A stretch of 64,000 bases of DNA from Rhodanobacteraceae bacterium (GCA_009996615.1 JAACZU010000016.1:32008-96007), one strand, 5' to 3'; counted from the stretch's first letter, positions 35,342 to 44,513 are shown. The notes: generated by a model not told the origin, from the sequence alone. Numbers and translations: made by a program.

Positions 35342-36124
35342 ATGACCGGCACGCTGCCCGCCCTGTTCTTCGGCCACGGCAATCCACTCAACGCGCTGGC
35401 GAGCAATGCCTGGACCGAAGCCTGGCGCAGTATCGGCGAGCGCTTGCCGCGGCCGCAGGCGATCCTGGCCATTTCCGCGCATTGGTACGTGCCGGGCACG
35501 GCCGTCACCGCGAACGCGCGGCCGCGCACGATCCACGACTTCGGCGGCTTTCCGCGCGCCCTGTACGAGGTGCAATATCCGGCGCCCGGCGACGTGGCGC
35601 TCGCGCGGCGCGTGCAGGAGGTGCTGGCGCCGCTGCCGGTGCGGCTGGACGAAGCGTGGGGCCTCGACCACGGCACCTGGTCAGTACTGAAGCACGTCTA
35701 TCCGGACGCCGACATTCCGGTCGTGCAGCTCGCGCTCGACGAGACGCAGCCGCCGCCGGTGCACTTCGAGATCGGCAGCCGGCTCGCGCCGTTGCGCGAC
35801 GAGGGCGTGCTGATCGTCGGCAGCGGCAACCTCGTGCACAACCTGCACACCTACGCCTGGGGTCGCCATGCGCCCGAGCCGTTCGACTGGGCGGTGCGCT
35901 TCGAGAGCGCCGCACGCCGGCTGATGCTGGAAGGCGACTACACGCCGCTGCTCGACTACGAATCGCTCGGACGCGACGCGACGCTGAGCATCCCGACGCC
36001 GGAGCATTACCTGCCGCTGCTGTACGTGCTGGCCACGCGCCGGCCGGGCGAGCCGATCGCGTTTCCGGTCGAGGGCGTCGACGGCGGCTCGATCTCGATG
36101 CTGACGGTGCAGGTCGGGACGTAG
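35342..36124 (+). CDS. LigB-family (DODA-type) extradiol dioxygenase
   Basis: The 260-residue protein has the start PALFFGHGNPLNAL with metal His, the second metal region LAISAHWYVPG, DEAWGLDHGTWSVLKHVYPD, and GSGNLVHNLHTYAWG near the end. These match the YgiD/4,5-DOPA-dioxygenase group, which uses a single metal ion to open catechol rings; E. coli YgiD (a zinc protein) has such activity in vitro, but physiological substrates are unknown. ATG 35342 has a GAGGAG Shine-Dalgarno. It follows the FMN reductase gene directly. Confidence 0.9.
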   Translation: MTGTLPALFFGHGNPLNALASNAWTEAWRSIGERLPRPQAILAISAHWYVPGTAVTANARPRTIHDFGGFPRALYEVQYPAPGDVALARRVQEVLAPLPVRLDEAWGLDHGTWSVLKHVYPDADIPVVQLALDETQPPPVHFEIGSRLAPLRDEGVLIVGSGNLVHNLHTYAWGRHAPEPFDWAVRFESAARRLMLEGDYTPLLDYESLGRDATLSIPTPEHYLPLLYVLATRRPGEPIAFPVEGVDGGSISMLTVQVGT

Positions 36125-36219
36125 TACAAGACCGGCAGCGTTGCCTGATCGCCACGGCGCCCGTTCGGCCCCGGGGCGGTCTCCATCCAAAGGCGGGTCG
36201 GGACCAGCGAGGAGGCGCG

Positions 36220-36786
36220 ATGAACCAGGTGAGCGGGAGCGGAACGAAGGCCACGGGCACGACGCCGGGGCATGGCGGGCAGATCGTCTGGGGCGTGCTG
36301 CTGATCGTTGCGGGCATCCTCGCCGTGCTGATGCCGGCCGTTGCCGCGCTCGGCACGGCGTTCGTGTTCGGCTGGGTGCTCGCGTTCGGTGGCGCGTTCG
36401 AGCTGGTGCACGCGATCCAGGCCCGCCACTACGCCGGCTTCGGCTGGCGCCTGGCGTCGGGCCTGCTGACGCTGGTGCTGGGCCTTGCGGTCCTGCTGGT
36501 GCCGCTGGCCGGCGTCGCATCGCTGGCGCTGCTGGTCGGTGCGTTCCTGTTTGCCGGCGGCATCGTGCGCAGCGTGCTGGCGTTCCGGCTCAGGCCGCTG
36601 CCGGGCTGGGGCTGGGTGCTGTTCGACGGCCTGGTGTCGCTGCTCGTCGCGATCCTGATCGGCATCGGCTGGCCGCAGGACTCGCTGCCATTCATCGGCC
36701 TGCTGACCGGCTTCTGGCTGGTCACGGCGGGACTGTGGCGGATCATGCTGGCGCGCTTCGTGCGCCAGGCGAAGCTGCCGCCCTGA
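36220..36786 (+). CDS. HdeD-family (DUF308) membrane protein
   Basis: The 188-residue protein has six membrane helices in the DUF308 pattern: IVWGVLLIVAGILAVLMPAV, FVFGWVLAFGGAFELVHAIQ, a third and fourth helix pair, GWVLFDGLVSLLVAILIGIG and IGLLTGFWLVTAGLWRIMLA. HdeD is linked to acid resistance in E. coli, but homologues are widespread and of uncertain function. ATG 36220 follows AGGAGG. It lies 95 bases after the dioxygenase gene. Confidence 0.88.
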   Translation: MNQVSGSGTKATGTTPGHGGQIVWGVLLIVAGILAVLMPAVAALGTAFVFGWVLAFGGAFELVHAIQARHYAGFGWRLASGLLTLVLGLAVLLVPLAGVASLALLVGAFLFAGGIVRSVLAFRLRPLPGWGWVLFDGLVSLLVAILIGIGWPQDSLPFIGLLTGFWLVTAGLWRIMLARFVRQAKLPP

Positions 36787-36978
36787 CGGGGGCGCGCGCC
36801 GACCACGCGAGCCGCCAATCCGACGCTCCGCGAGGCGGGCGCAGCCACGCCAAGCCGCTCCTGCGCCGCGCGACCACGTCGGGCCACTTGGGCGCGCTCT
36901 GTTTCGAGCGTGTTCGCGCCGCGCCTTGTGCCGGAACTCCGCCAATGCCCGGCTGCATGGAGGGATCCGGCGAGGGCG

Positions 36979-37527
36979 TCAATGCCCCGTCGGCCCGCCG
37001 CGCCGGCTCGCTTCGAACAGGAACCAGGTGCGCCGCTCGGTTTCGTCGATCCAGCCTTCGAGCAGGCTCGCGCTGGCGATGTCGCGGTGCTCGTCGCACA
37101 GGTCGTGTGCCTCGCGCAGGCGCGCGGCCAGCGTCTGGTTGTCCTCGCGCAGCTCGGCGAGCATGTCGTCCGGCGCGACGTAGTCGGCGTCGTTGTCCGC
37201 CACGCGCTGCATGCGCGCGATGCCGCCGATCGACTTCAGCGTGCCCTGGCCGATCTTGCGCACGCGCTCGGCGATCGCGTCGGTCATCGCGAAGACCTGC
37301 GTGGCCTGTTCGTCGAGCAGCACGTGGTAGTCGCGGAAGTGCGGCCCGCTCATGTGCCAGTGGAAGTTCTTGGTCTTCAGGTACAGCGCGAACACGTCGG
37401 CGAGGATCGCGTTGAGCGCACCGGCGATGTCGCGCGTCGCCGCCGCCTTCAGGTCGGTCGGCGTGGTCAGTGGCGCGCGTTCGCGGCGCTCGAGGTCCTG
37501 CAGCTTGGTCGCGTCGGGCTTCTTCAT
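36979..37527 (-). CDS. Dps-family ferritin-like protein
   Basis: The 182-residue protein has a Dps-like four-helix bundle: LYLKTKNFHWHMSGPHFRDY with the ferroxidase His residues, HVLLDEQATQVFAMTDAIAE with Asp/Glu ligands, and a final helix ERRTWFLFEAS. Dps proteins form 12-mers that oxidise and store iron and protect DNA; the N-terminal Lys/Arg-rich tail (MKKPDATKLQDLERRERAPL) may bind DNA. The C-terminus is a bit longer than average. ATG 37527 follows CAGGAG. The 192-base gap to the HdeD gene shows no gene. Confidence 0.9.
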   Translation of the reverse strand: MKKPDATKLQDLERRERAPLTTPTDLKAAATRDIAGALNAILADVFALYLKTKNFHWHMSGPHFRDYHVLLDEQATQVFAMTDAIAERVRKIGQGTLKSIGGIARMQRVADNDADYVAPDDMLAELREDNQTLAARLREAHDLCDEHRDIASASLLEGWIDETERRTWFLFEASRRGGPTGH

Positions 37528-37588
37528 GGCATCGCTCCTGGGGTCGGCACACAGGGGAAGGATCGTTGCACGTGGTCTCGCGGGCGGC

Positions 37589-38161
37589 TCAGCCTTCGCG
37601 CGGCAGCACCGTGAGCACGCGCTCGATGAACAGGTGCAGCTCGCGCATGTAGTTGCGCAGGAAGTCGGCGGTCGAGTCGTTGGTGACCTGGCCGTCCTCG
37701 GTGATCAGGCCTGGCGTGAACTGGATGTAGGCCTCCAGCGTGTTCATCAGCGGCGAGTTGCAGAAGCACAGCACGCCACGCAACTGCTGCTGCGCCACCG
37801 CGGTGCCGATCGAGCCGGGCGAGGTACCGATCACCGCGGACGGCTTGCGCGCGAACGAGTTCTTGCCCCAGGGCCGGCTGGCCCAGTCGATCGCGTTCTT
37901 CAGCGCGCCGGGGATCGAGCGGTTGTATTCGGGCGTGATGAAGAGCACCGCGTCGACCTCGGCGATCGCCTGCTTGAACGCGCGCGCCGCCGGCGGGTAG
38001 TCGGCGTCGTGGTCGTAGCTGTACAGCGGCAGCTCGCGGATCGGGATCTCCACCAGTTGCAGCTCGTCCGGCGCCAGGCGCACCAGCGCCCTGGACAGCA
38101 GGCGGTTGATCGAGCCCTTAGCCAGGCTGCCGACGAAATATCCCACCTTGTACGTGTTCAT
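37589..38161 (-). CDS. NAD(P)H-dependent FMN reductase (paralogue 2)
   Basis: The 190-residue flavodoxin-fold protein has VGYFVGSLAKGSINRLLSRA and TPEYNRSIPGALKNAIDWAS followed by SAVIGTSPGSIGTAVAQQQL. It is a paralogue of 34759-35322 with the same TPEYN-SIPG-KNAIDW-SRP core, and is closer to chromate/quinone reductases of the NfsB-like type. It lies next to the dps gene on the same strand, so a role in oxidative stress or electrophile detoxification is likely but unproven. Confidence 0.88.
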   Translation of the reverse strand: MNTYKVGYFVGSLAKGSINRLLSRALVRLAPDELQLVEIPIRELPLYSYDHDADYPPAARAFKQAIAEVDAVLFITPEYNRSIPGALKNAIDWASRPWGKNSFARKPSAVIGTSPGSIGTAVAQQQLRGVLCFCNSPLMNTLEAYIQFTPGLITEDGQVTNDSTADFLRNYMRELHLFIERVLTVLPREG

Positions 38162-38197
38162 CTGGACTCCTCGGCGATCGGTGTCGATGGTTGCGCC

Positions 38198-38596
38198 TCA
38201 GCGCAGGCGAGGCGGTGGACGGCGGACCTCCTGCCGGCGTTCCTCGTCGAGCGTGAGGAACGCTTCGGGCGTGCTCACGAGCCGCTCCAGCGGGATCGGC
38301 GCGCCGCTCAGGTCGGAAAAGCCATAGGTGCCCTGCTCGATCTTCTGCAGCGCACGTTCGATGGCCTGCAGGCGCGGCTCGTCCACGTCGCGCAGCGCCT
38401 GCGCGATCTCCTGCCGGGCCATCTCCTGGGCGCTGTCCTCCAGGTCGTGCACCTCGGCGCCATGCTCTTCCTGCCGGGTGCGATCGCGGGCGAGCGTGGT
38501 CTGCTCCGCGCCGAGTAACTGCCGGCGCAGCCCTTCCAGGCGCTCGCGCTGTCGTTCGACGAATTCCCGGCTCAGGTGCGGCGTGGGCTCGGCCAT
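38198..38596 (-). CDS. TraR/DksA-like protein lacking zinc-finger cysteines
   Basis: The 132-residue protein has the coiled-coil region (REFVERQRERLEGLRRQLLG... QIAQALRDVDEPRLQAIERA) and the degenerate zinc-finger region QKIEQGTYGFSDLSGAPIPL. In DksA the latter contains two of the four zinc Cys (GTYGYCEDTGEPI-type); here they are Phe-Ser-Asp, and no later Cys pair exists. Such Cys-less DksA-like proteins can still bind RNA polymerase through the secondary channel. It lies 36 bases from the FMN reductase start and may be co-transcribed. The name and role are by family only. Confidence 0.82.
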   Translation of the reverse strand: MAEPTPHLSREFVERQRERLEGLRRQLLGAEQTTLARDRTRQEEHGAEVHDLEDSAQEMARQEIAQALRDVDEPRLQAIERALQKIEQGTYGFSDLSGAPIPLERLVSTPEAFLTLDEERRQEVRRPPPRLR

Positions 38597-38965
38597 GGGA
38601 TTCTCCGGCAGGCGCCGGCCTGCTCATGTCGTCGGTGCCCGTGGCCTGGCCAGCCGCCAATCGATCGCCGCTGCAACGCCGCCGCGACGGCTCGCGCATG
38701 GGGCGCTTGCTTGGGCGCGAAAGCCAGTGCTGCGCTGCCTGCTTGCATCGGCGGGCGTCTCCGGCGAGGCGATCCGGACCATCGACCACGGGCGCCCATC
38801 GTACTCTCCGACAAGGCGTCGCCATGAACGGGCGCGAAACGGAGGAGGCAGGATGCGTCCGCGCATGTCGGCCACGCCGTGGCGCCACGGATGCGGCCTG
38901 CCGCAGGCGGCTGCCCGTCCCGGCGCGGCGCGCTACAGTGCGCCTCCCTCGCCGACGGAGTCCGC

Positions 38966-39595
38966 ATGCCGACGATCAAGACCCTGGTGCTGGTGCTCGA
39001 CCTCTGCGGCACCTTCGTGTTCGCGCTCAGCGGCGCGCTCGCCGCAGTGCGGCGCCGGCTCGACCTGTTCGGCGTGCTGGTGCTGTCGTTCGCGGCCGCC
39101 AACTCCGGCGGCATCGCGCGCGACCTGCTGATCGGTGCGGTGCCGCCGGCGGCGATCGGCGACTGGCGCTACCTGGCTGCCGCGCTGTGTGCCGGCGTGC
39201 TCACGTTCCGCTGGGCACCGCTGATCGAGAAGCTGCAGAACCCCGTGCGCTTGTTCGACGCGGCCGGCCTGGCGCTGTTCGCGGTGGCCGGGGCACAGAA
39301 GGCGCTCGCCTTCGGCCTGAATCCGGTCATGGCCGCCTTGCTCGGCATGCTGACCGGCATCGGCGGCGGCATGTTGCGCGACGTGCTGCTGGCCGACGTG
39401 CCGCTGGTGCTGCGCTCGGACCTCTACGCCGTGGCGGCGCTCGCCGGCGCGGCCGTGGTGGTGGCCGGCGCGGCGCTCGGCCTGCCGTCGGCGGCAACGA
39501 TGATCGGCGGCGCCGCGCTGTGCTTCGGCCTGCGCGTGCTGGCGATCCGGCGCGGCTGGCAACTGCCGGTCGCGGACAGGGACAGGGCGCGCTGA
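38966..39595 (+). CDS. TRIC-type (UPF0126) cation channel family membrane protein
   Basis: The 209-residue protein has seven hydrophobic helices in two repeats, each with a Gly-rich motif: LSFAAANSGGIARDLLIGAV and LGMLTGIGGGMLRDVLLADV. This repeated G-G-RD motif is typical of bacterial TRIC-like UPF0126 proteins, which form trimeric cation channels. No substrate is known for this member. ATG 38966 starts MPTIKTLVLVLDLCGTFVFA; the track start is too early. The upstream 369 bases (38597-38965) contain no gene I can support. Confidence 0.88.
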   Translation: MPTIKTLVLVLDLCGTFVFALSGALAAVRRRLDLFGVLVLSFAAANSGGIARDLLIGAVPPAAIGDWRYLAAALCAGVLTFRWAPLIEKLQNPVRLFDAAGLALFAVAGAQKALAFGLNPVMAALLGMLTGIGGGMLRDVLLADVPLVLRSDLYAVAALAGAAVVVAGAALGLPSAATMIGGAALCFGLRVLAIRRGWQLPVADRDRAR

Positions 39596-39747
39596 TGGCG
39601 AGTGTGACGGCCTTCACGTATCCGTCCGCGGGCTGATAGCATCGGCGCTCTGCCTCGGTCTCGGGGCGGAGGAGGGCGAGTCCTCGCCCTCGGGGTTTGC
39701 GGAAAGATCCGGTGTCGTGTGGACGTCCACCATCAGGGGAGTTCCTC

Positions 39748-42700
39748 ATGCTTGGCAGTCGCGCAATGGCAGGGACGCTCGCGTTCCTGTGCTCGTTCTT
39801 CGGTGCCTTCACGCCCGTCACGTCAGTGGCAGCACAAGGCGGGAATCCATCTCCAGACGCTGCCCCGGGCATGACCTGGACCGCCGGCGAGCGGGTCCCG
39901 GCCGCCGCGGGCGTCGTGCAGACCACGCAGGCGATCATGGAGCTGCAGGCGGCCGCGCCGCCGCGCAGGCCGCGGCCGCAACGTGAACTGGAGGCGCCCG
40001 ATCGCAGCCAGTTGCAACCGAATCCGGATGCGCTGCCCGTTTCGCGCTATCCGTTGAATCCGCCGACGGCTCCGGCGCGCGAGCCGAACGCAATCCATAC
40101 GCCGAGCCTGTCCTTCGACGGCGCGACGCTGGCCGACACCGGCGCCTTCCCGCCCGATTCGATGGGCACGGTCGGCCCGACCCAGTACGTCGTCTTCGTC
40201 AACGGCCGCCTGCGTTCGTTCACCAAGGCCGGCGCCGCCGACGGCGTGCTGAATGCCGACCCGGACGTGTTCTTCGCGCCGGTGATGACGCCGATCGGCG
40301 GTTCGGTCGTACTCAACTTCACCAGCGATCCGCAGGTCCGCTACGACCGCTTCAGCGCGCGCTGGTTCCTCAGCATCATCGACGTGCCATGCACCAACAC
40401 CTCGTGCTCGGCCACCGCGGCCAACCGCTGGCTGCTGGCCGTCAGCGACGCGGCCAGCAACGGCACGATCAGCGCGTCGACGAGCTGGACGTTCTTCCAG
40501 TTCCAGGCCGATCCCGGCACGAACTTCTGCGACTACCCGTCGTTGGGCATCGACGTCAACGCGCTCTACGTCGGCTGCAACATGTTCACCAGCGCCGGCA
40601 GCTATGCCGGTGCCAACGGCTACGTCGTCCAGAAGTCCTCGACGCTTGGCGCCGGTCCACTGGTCGTCACCCGTTTCACCAACATCGGCACCACCGCGGC
40701 CGGGCCCTACGCGCCACGCGGAGTGGACAACCTCGATCCCGGCGCGACGATGGGCTACTTCGTCGGCGTCGATGCCGGCGTCTACAGCCGCATCGTGTTC
40801 CGCCAGGTCAGCAATCCGGGCGGTGCGGCGCCGACCATCTCGGCCAACATCAACGTGACCGTGCCGACGACCGGCGCCACCAATCCGGTCGAGCATGCCG
40901 GCAACACGGGCGGCAACAATGGCCGGCTCGATTCGCTCGACGATCGCCTGTTCGCCGCCACGGTGCGCAACGGCCACCTGTGGACCGCGCACAACCTGCG
41001 CGTGAACACGTCCGGCGTGGCCAACAGCGGCACCACCGCACGCAAGGCGGCGCGCTGGTACGACTTCCAGAGCCTCGACACGACGCCGGTCCTGGCTCAA
41101 TCCGGCACCGTCTATGACAACGCCGCCACGCTGGCGGCGGCGCTGCAGTACTGGATTCCGACGGTCACGCCGACCGGGCAGGGACATGCCGTCCTCGGCT
41201 TCAGCATGGCCGGCACGCCGTCCGGCGCAACCCCGGCCTTTGTCGGGCGCCTGGCCGGCGACACGCTCGGCACGATGACCGGACCGCCGAACGCGTCCGC
41301 CATCCTGTATGGCACGACCGCGGCGAGCTACAACCCGTCCTCGGATGCCGGTAGCGCCTCGGGACGGCGCTGGGGCGACTATTCGTTCACCGCGGTCGAC
41401 CCGCTCGACGACATGACGGTATGGACGATCCAGGAATACAACCAGGCCGCCAACAGCTACTCGGTGCGCGTGGGCAAGCTGCTCGCGCCGCCGCCCGCGA
41501 CGCCGACCTGTTCGGGTGCGCCGATCGATTTCGCCGCCGGCACCGGCAATGTCACGATCACTGCGACTTCCACCGGCGGCTCCGGCTTCTACGATCCAGG
41601 GCCGGACCTGCCGGCCCCGGCCCTGCCGTTCACGCACCTGACGGCGACCGTCACCGGCGCGACCGTCAACAGCGTGACCTACGCCTCGCCGACGCAAGTG
41701 ACGCTGAACATCACGGCCACCACGGCGGGCCTGCGCGACGTCACGCTGACCAACCCGGACGGCCAGGGCGTGACCGCCACCGGTTGCATCAACGTGACCG
41801 GCAGTGCGCCGACCACGCACGTGGTGACGCCGAGCGTGAGCGGTGGCAACGGCACGATCGCGCCGTCGACGCCGCAGACCGTCAACGACGGCACGACCGC
41901 CAGCTTCACGCTGACGCCGAGCGGCGGCTACCACATCGCCGGCGTCGGCGGCAGCTGCGGCGGCAGCCTGGCCGGCAGCGTCTACACGACCAACCCCGTC
42001 AGCGCCGACTGCACGGTCATCGCCAGCTTCGCGCCCGACCTGATGCCGCCGACGGTGGCGAAGACGTTCACTCCGTCCAGCGTGGTCGTGAACGGCGACA
42101 GCGTCGTGTCGATCACGTTGGGCAACCCGAACGCCTCGGCGATCACGCTGAGCGCGGATCTGGTCGACACTCTGCCGAGCGGCCTGGTGGCCACGAATGC
42201 GGGCACGACCTGCAGCGGCACGGCCAGCTTCACGGCTGGCTCGCTCAAGCTCGCCGCCGGCGCGACGATCCCGGCCAACGGCTCGTGCCAGCTGAATGGC
42301 CACGTGCAGTCGGCCACGGCCGGCAGCTACGTGAACACGATCGCGGCAGGAGCGCTGCAGACCAGTGCGGGCAGCAATGCCAGCGCCGCCTCAGCCACGC
42401 TGACCGTGACGCCGCCACCGCTCGCGCCGACGCTGGCCAAGGCGTTTGCGCCGGCCAGCGTACCGGTGGCGACGCCGAGCACGCTGACCTTGACGCTGGC
42501 CAATGCGAACGCGAGCGCGGCGACGCTGACGGCTGCGCTGGCCGACACGTTCCCGGCCGGCCTGGTCGTGGCCAGTCCGGCCAACGCGGCGACGACCTGC
42601 ACCGGCGGCACGGTCACGGCAAGCGTTGGCGCCGGTGCCGTGACGCTGTCGAGCGGGGCGCAGATCCCGGCGAACGGCTCGTGCACGGTCACCGTCGACG

Positions 42701-43335
42701 TGCAGTCCGCGACGGCCGGCGGCTACGCCAACACGATCGCGGCCGGCGCCTTGCAGACCAGTGCCGGCAGCAACGCGGGTGCGGCGACGGCGACGCTGAC
42801 GGTGACCGCGCCGCTGCTCGCCCCATCGCTGGTCAAGTCGTTCGTCCCGGCCAGCGTGGCGGTAAATGCGGCGAGCACGGCGACCCTGACCTTGGGCAAC
42901 CCGAACGCCAGCACTATCGCGCTGACGGCGACGCTCACCGATGCGCTGCCTGCCGGCCTCGTGGTCGCCACGCCGCTGTTCGCGGCGACGACCTGCCCGG
43001 GCGGCAACGTGATGGTGGCGCCGGGCGCATTCTCGTTCGCGCTCGCCGCCGGCGCGCAGATCCCGGCCAATGGCACCTGCACGGTCACCGTGGCGGTGCG
43101 CGCCGCCGCTGCCGGCAGCTATGTCAATGCGCTCGCCGCCGGTGCGCTGCAGACCAATGCCGGCAGCAATGCAGCGGCCGCCAGCGCCACGCTGACGGTC
43201 GCGCCGGTGATCACGGACCGCATCTTCTGCGACGGCTTCGAGGGCACGGCCTGCGCCGGCAGCAGCGCGATCCCGGTCGTCGAGGAACTGAACGCCCTGT
43301 TCCGTGACCGCGCGGTGCCTGGTGACCAGGGCTGA
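39748..43335 (+). CDS. Large secreted protein with tandem DUF11-like repeats and C-terminal DGFE motif
   Basis: The 1195-residue protein has a signal sequence (LAFLCSFFGAFTPVTSVAA), then a region (about 30-600) with beta-propeller-like features and SFDGATLADTGAFPPDSMGT. A divergent InlB-type domain follows near residue 690-770 (THVVTPSVSGGNGTIAPSTP), then three tandem repeats of about 120 residues in the DUF11-like style: PTVAKTFTPSSVVVNGDSVV, PTLAKAFAPASVPVATPSTL and PSLVKSFVPASVAVNAASTA, each ending near AAGALQTSAGSN. It ends with DRIFCDGFEGTACAG, an IFxDGFE-type motif I recall from many Xanthomonadales secreted proteins, and a short tail. The start at 39748 follows GGGGAG. Probably a surface or exported protein; function unknown. 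Confidence 0.85.
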   Translation: MLGSRAMAGTLAFLCSFFGAFTPVTSVAAQGGNPSPDAAPGMTWTAGERVPAAAGVVQTTQAIMELQAAAPPRRPRPQRELEAPDRSQLQPNPDALPVSRYPLNPPTAPAREPNAIHTPSLSFDGATLADTGAFPPDSMGTVGPTQYVVFVNGRLRSFTKAGAADGVLNADPDVFFAPVMTPIGGSVVLNFTSDPQVRYDRFSARWFLSIIDVPCTNTSCSATAANRWLLAVSDAASNGTISASTSWTFFQFQADPGTNFCDYPSLGIDVNALYVGCNMFTSAGSYAGANGYVVQKSSTLGAGPLVVTRFTNIGTTAAGPYAPRGVDNLDPGATMGYFVGVDAGVYSRIVFRQVSNPGGAAPTISANINVTVPTTGATNPVEHAGNTGGNNGRLDSLDDRLFAATVRNGHLWTAHNLRVNTSGVANSGTTARKAARWYDFQSLDTTPVLAQSGTVYDNAATLAAALQYWIPTVTPTGQGHAVLGFSMAGTPSGATPAFVGRLAGDTLGTMTGPPNASAILYGTTAASYNPSSDAGSASGRRWGDYSFTAVDPLDDMTVWTIQEYNQAANSYSVRVGKLLAPPPATPTCSGAPIDFAAGTGNVTITATSTGGSGFYDPGPDLPAPALPFTHLTATVTGATVNSVTYASPTQVTLNITATTAGLRDVTLTNPDGQGVTATGCINVTGSAPTTHVVTPSVSGGNGTIAPSTPQTVNDGTTASFTLTPSGGYHIAGVGGSCGGSLAGSVYTTNPVSADCTVIASFAPDLMPPTVAKTFTPSSVVVNGDSVVSITLGNPNASAITLSADLVDTLPSGLVATNAGTTCSGTASFTAGSLKLAAGATIPANGSCQLNGHVQSATAGSYVNTIAAGALQTSAGSNASAASATLTVTPPPLAPTLAKAFAPASVPVATPSTLTLTLANANASAATLTAALADTFPAGLVVASPANAATTCTGGTVTASVGAGAVTLSSGAQIPANGSCTVTVDVQSATAGGYANTIAAGALQTSAGSNAGAATATLTVTAPLLAPSLVKSFVPASVAVNAASTATLTLGNPNASTIALTATLTDALPAGLVVATPLFAATTCPGGNVMVAPGAFSFALAAGAQIPANGTCTVTVAVRAAAAGSYVNALAAGALQTNAGSNAAAASATLTVAPVITDRIFCDGFEGTACAGSSAIPVVEELNALFRDRAVPGDQG

Positions 43336-43363
43336 TTGATCGACGCGTGCCATCGCGTCATGC

Positions 43364-43394
43364 CGAGGCCTCCCGTCGGGAGGCCTCGTTTTTT
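43364..43394 (+). terminator. Rho-independent terminator of the large secreted-protein gene
   Basis: CGAGGCCTCCC, loop GT, GGGAGGCCTCG, then TTTTTT. This is a perfect 11-base-pair stem followed by six T residues, 29 bases after the stop codon of the secreted-protein gene. Confidence 0.93.
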
Positions 43395-43423
43395 CCCGGA
43401 CGGTCGCAGCTCCGCGCCGGGCA

Positions 43424-43455
43424 CAAAAAAACCCGCGGTCGCCCGCGGGTTTTTC
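43424..43455. terminator. Bidirectional terminator between secreted-protein gene and tsf
   Basis: AAAAAAACCCGCGG, loop TCGC, CCGCGGGTTTTT gives an 8-base-pair stem with an A-run on one side and T-run on the other, so it works on both strands. On the minus strand it lies 38 bases after the tsf stop and ends the rpsB-tsf transcript. Confidence 0.93.
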
Positions 43456-43492
43456 CGATTCCGCGATCAGGTGATGATCGCAAGGAACGCGG

Positions 43493-44368
43493 TCAGACCT
43501 GCATTGCCTTGGCCACTTCGGCCGCGTAGTCCTCGACGACCTTCTCGATGCCTTCGCCGACGGCCAGGCGCTGGAAGCCGAGCACGTCCGCGCCAGCGGC
43601 CTTGGCCGCGGCCTCGACGCTCTGGTCGGTGTTGAGCACGTACGGCTGGCCGTAGAGCGTGTTCTCGTTGACGATCTTGGCGACCTTGCCACCGATGATC
43701 TTCTCGAGGATCTCGGCCGGCTTGGCCCTGTCCTTCTCGCTCATCTTCGCCAGCTCGATCTCCTTCTCCTTGGCGAGGAAGTCGGCCGGCACGTCGGCCG
43801 CCTTGTTGTACGGCGGGTTCATCGCGGCGACGTGCATCGCCACGCCCTTGGCGAAGTCGGCGTCACCGCCCTTGACCTCGACCAGCACGCCGATGCGGCC
43901 GCCGTGCACGTAGGCAGCGACGTTGTTCGCGCTGGCGATCGCGACCATGCGGCGCACCTGCACGTTCTCGCCGACCTTGGCGACGACGGCCGCGCGCGCT
44001 TCCTCGACGGTCTCGCCCGACGGCAGCTTGACCGCCTTGAGCGCCTCGACGTCGGTCACGCCGGACGCCAGTGCGGCCGCGGCGACGGCGTCGGAGAAGG
44101 TCAGGAAGTTGCTGTCCTTGGCGACGAAGTCGGTTTCGGAGTTGACCTCGACCAGGACGGCCTTGCCGCCGTCCTGCGCCATCACGATGCGGCCTTCCGC
44201 GGCGACGCGGCTGGCCTTCTTGTCGGCCTTGGCCAAGCCCTGCTTGCGCAGCCACTCGGCGGCCGTGTCGATGTCGCCGTTGTTCTCGGTGAGTGCCTTC
44301 TTGCACTCCATCATGCCGGCGCCGGTGCGCTCGCGCAGTTCCTTGACCAGCTGTGCGGTGATTTCCAT
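43493..44368 (-). CDS. tsf: Elongation factor Ts
   Basis: EF-Ts exchanges GDP for GTP on EF-Tu. The 291-residue protein starts [20 protein letters not shown], followed by [20 protein letters not shown] and [19 protein letters not shown], the conserved N-terminal UBA-like domain and linker. [15 protein letters not shown] and [15 protein letters not shown] match the core domain. ATG 44368 follows GAGGA; the track ORF extends upstream in error. It lies 145 bases after rpsB in the usual pair. Confidence 0.97.
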   Translation of the reverse strand: MEITAQLVKELRERTGAGMMECKKALTENNGDIDTAAEWLRKQGLAKADKKASRVAAEGRIVMAQDGGKAVLVEVNSETDFVAKDSNFLTFSDAVAAAALASGVTDVEALKAVKLPSGETVEEARAAVVAKVGENVQVRRMVAIASANNVAAYVHGGRIGVLVEVKGGDADFAKGVAMHVAAMNPPYNKAADVPADFLAKEKEIELAKMSEKDRAKPAEILEKIIGGKVAKIVNENTLYGQPYVLNTDQSVEAAAKAAGADVLGFQRLAVGEGIEKVVEDYAAEVAKAMQV

Positions 44369-44482
44369 GGTGTCCTCGTAGGCGGGAGCGGCGCGCAGGC
44401 GCAGCTCGTGTGAGACGGATACGGGCGCGCCCGGCGGCGGCAGGCCGACGCGGGTCGGCAGGCGGCAGCCGGGCGGCGCGTT

Positions 44483-44503
44483 CGGGCCGCACCAGGCGGC
44501 CCG
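44483..44503. promoter_or_regulatory. Hairpin in the rpsB-tsf gap
   Basis: CGGGCCGC, loop ACCAG, GCGGCCCG makes an 8-base-pair stem 10 bases after the rpsB stop. In E. coli the rpsB-tsf gap holds a weak terminator that lowers tsf relative to rpsB; this could act likewise, but there is no T-run. Confidence 0.45.
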
Positions 44504-44513
44504 ATGATGGCGC

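Noticed and set aside
38597-38965. Possible genes in the DksA-like/TRIC gap (e.g. 38626, 38572 ORFs)
   Set aside because: All ORFs there are GC-rich shadows extending into neighbours, with no ribosome site or recognisable motif.
39823-42303. 826-residue minus-strand ORF opposite the large secreted protein
   Set aside because: It has Arg/Ala-rich shadow composition; the plus strand has real repeats and a terminator right after its stop.
34640-43490. Recent genomic island between pyrH and tsf
   Set aside because: No integrase, direct repeats, tRNA edge or base-composition change is visible; it looks like an old rearrangement.
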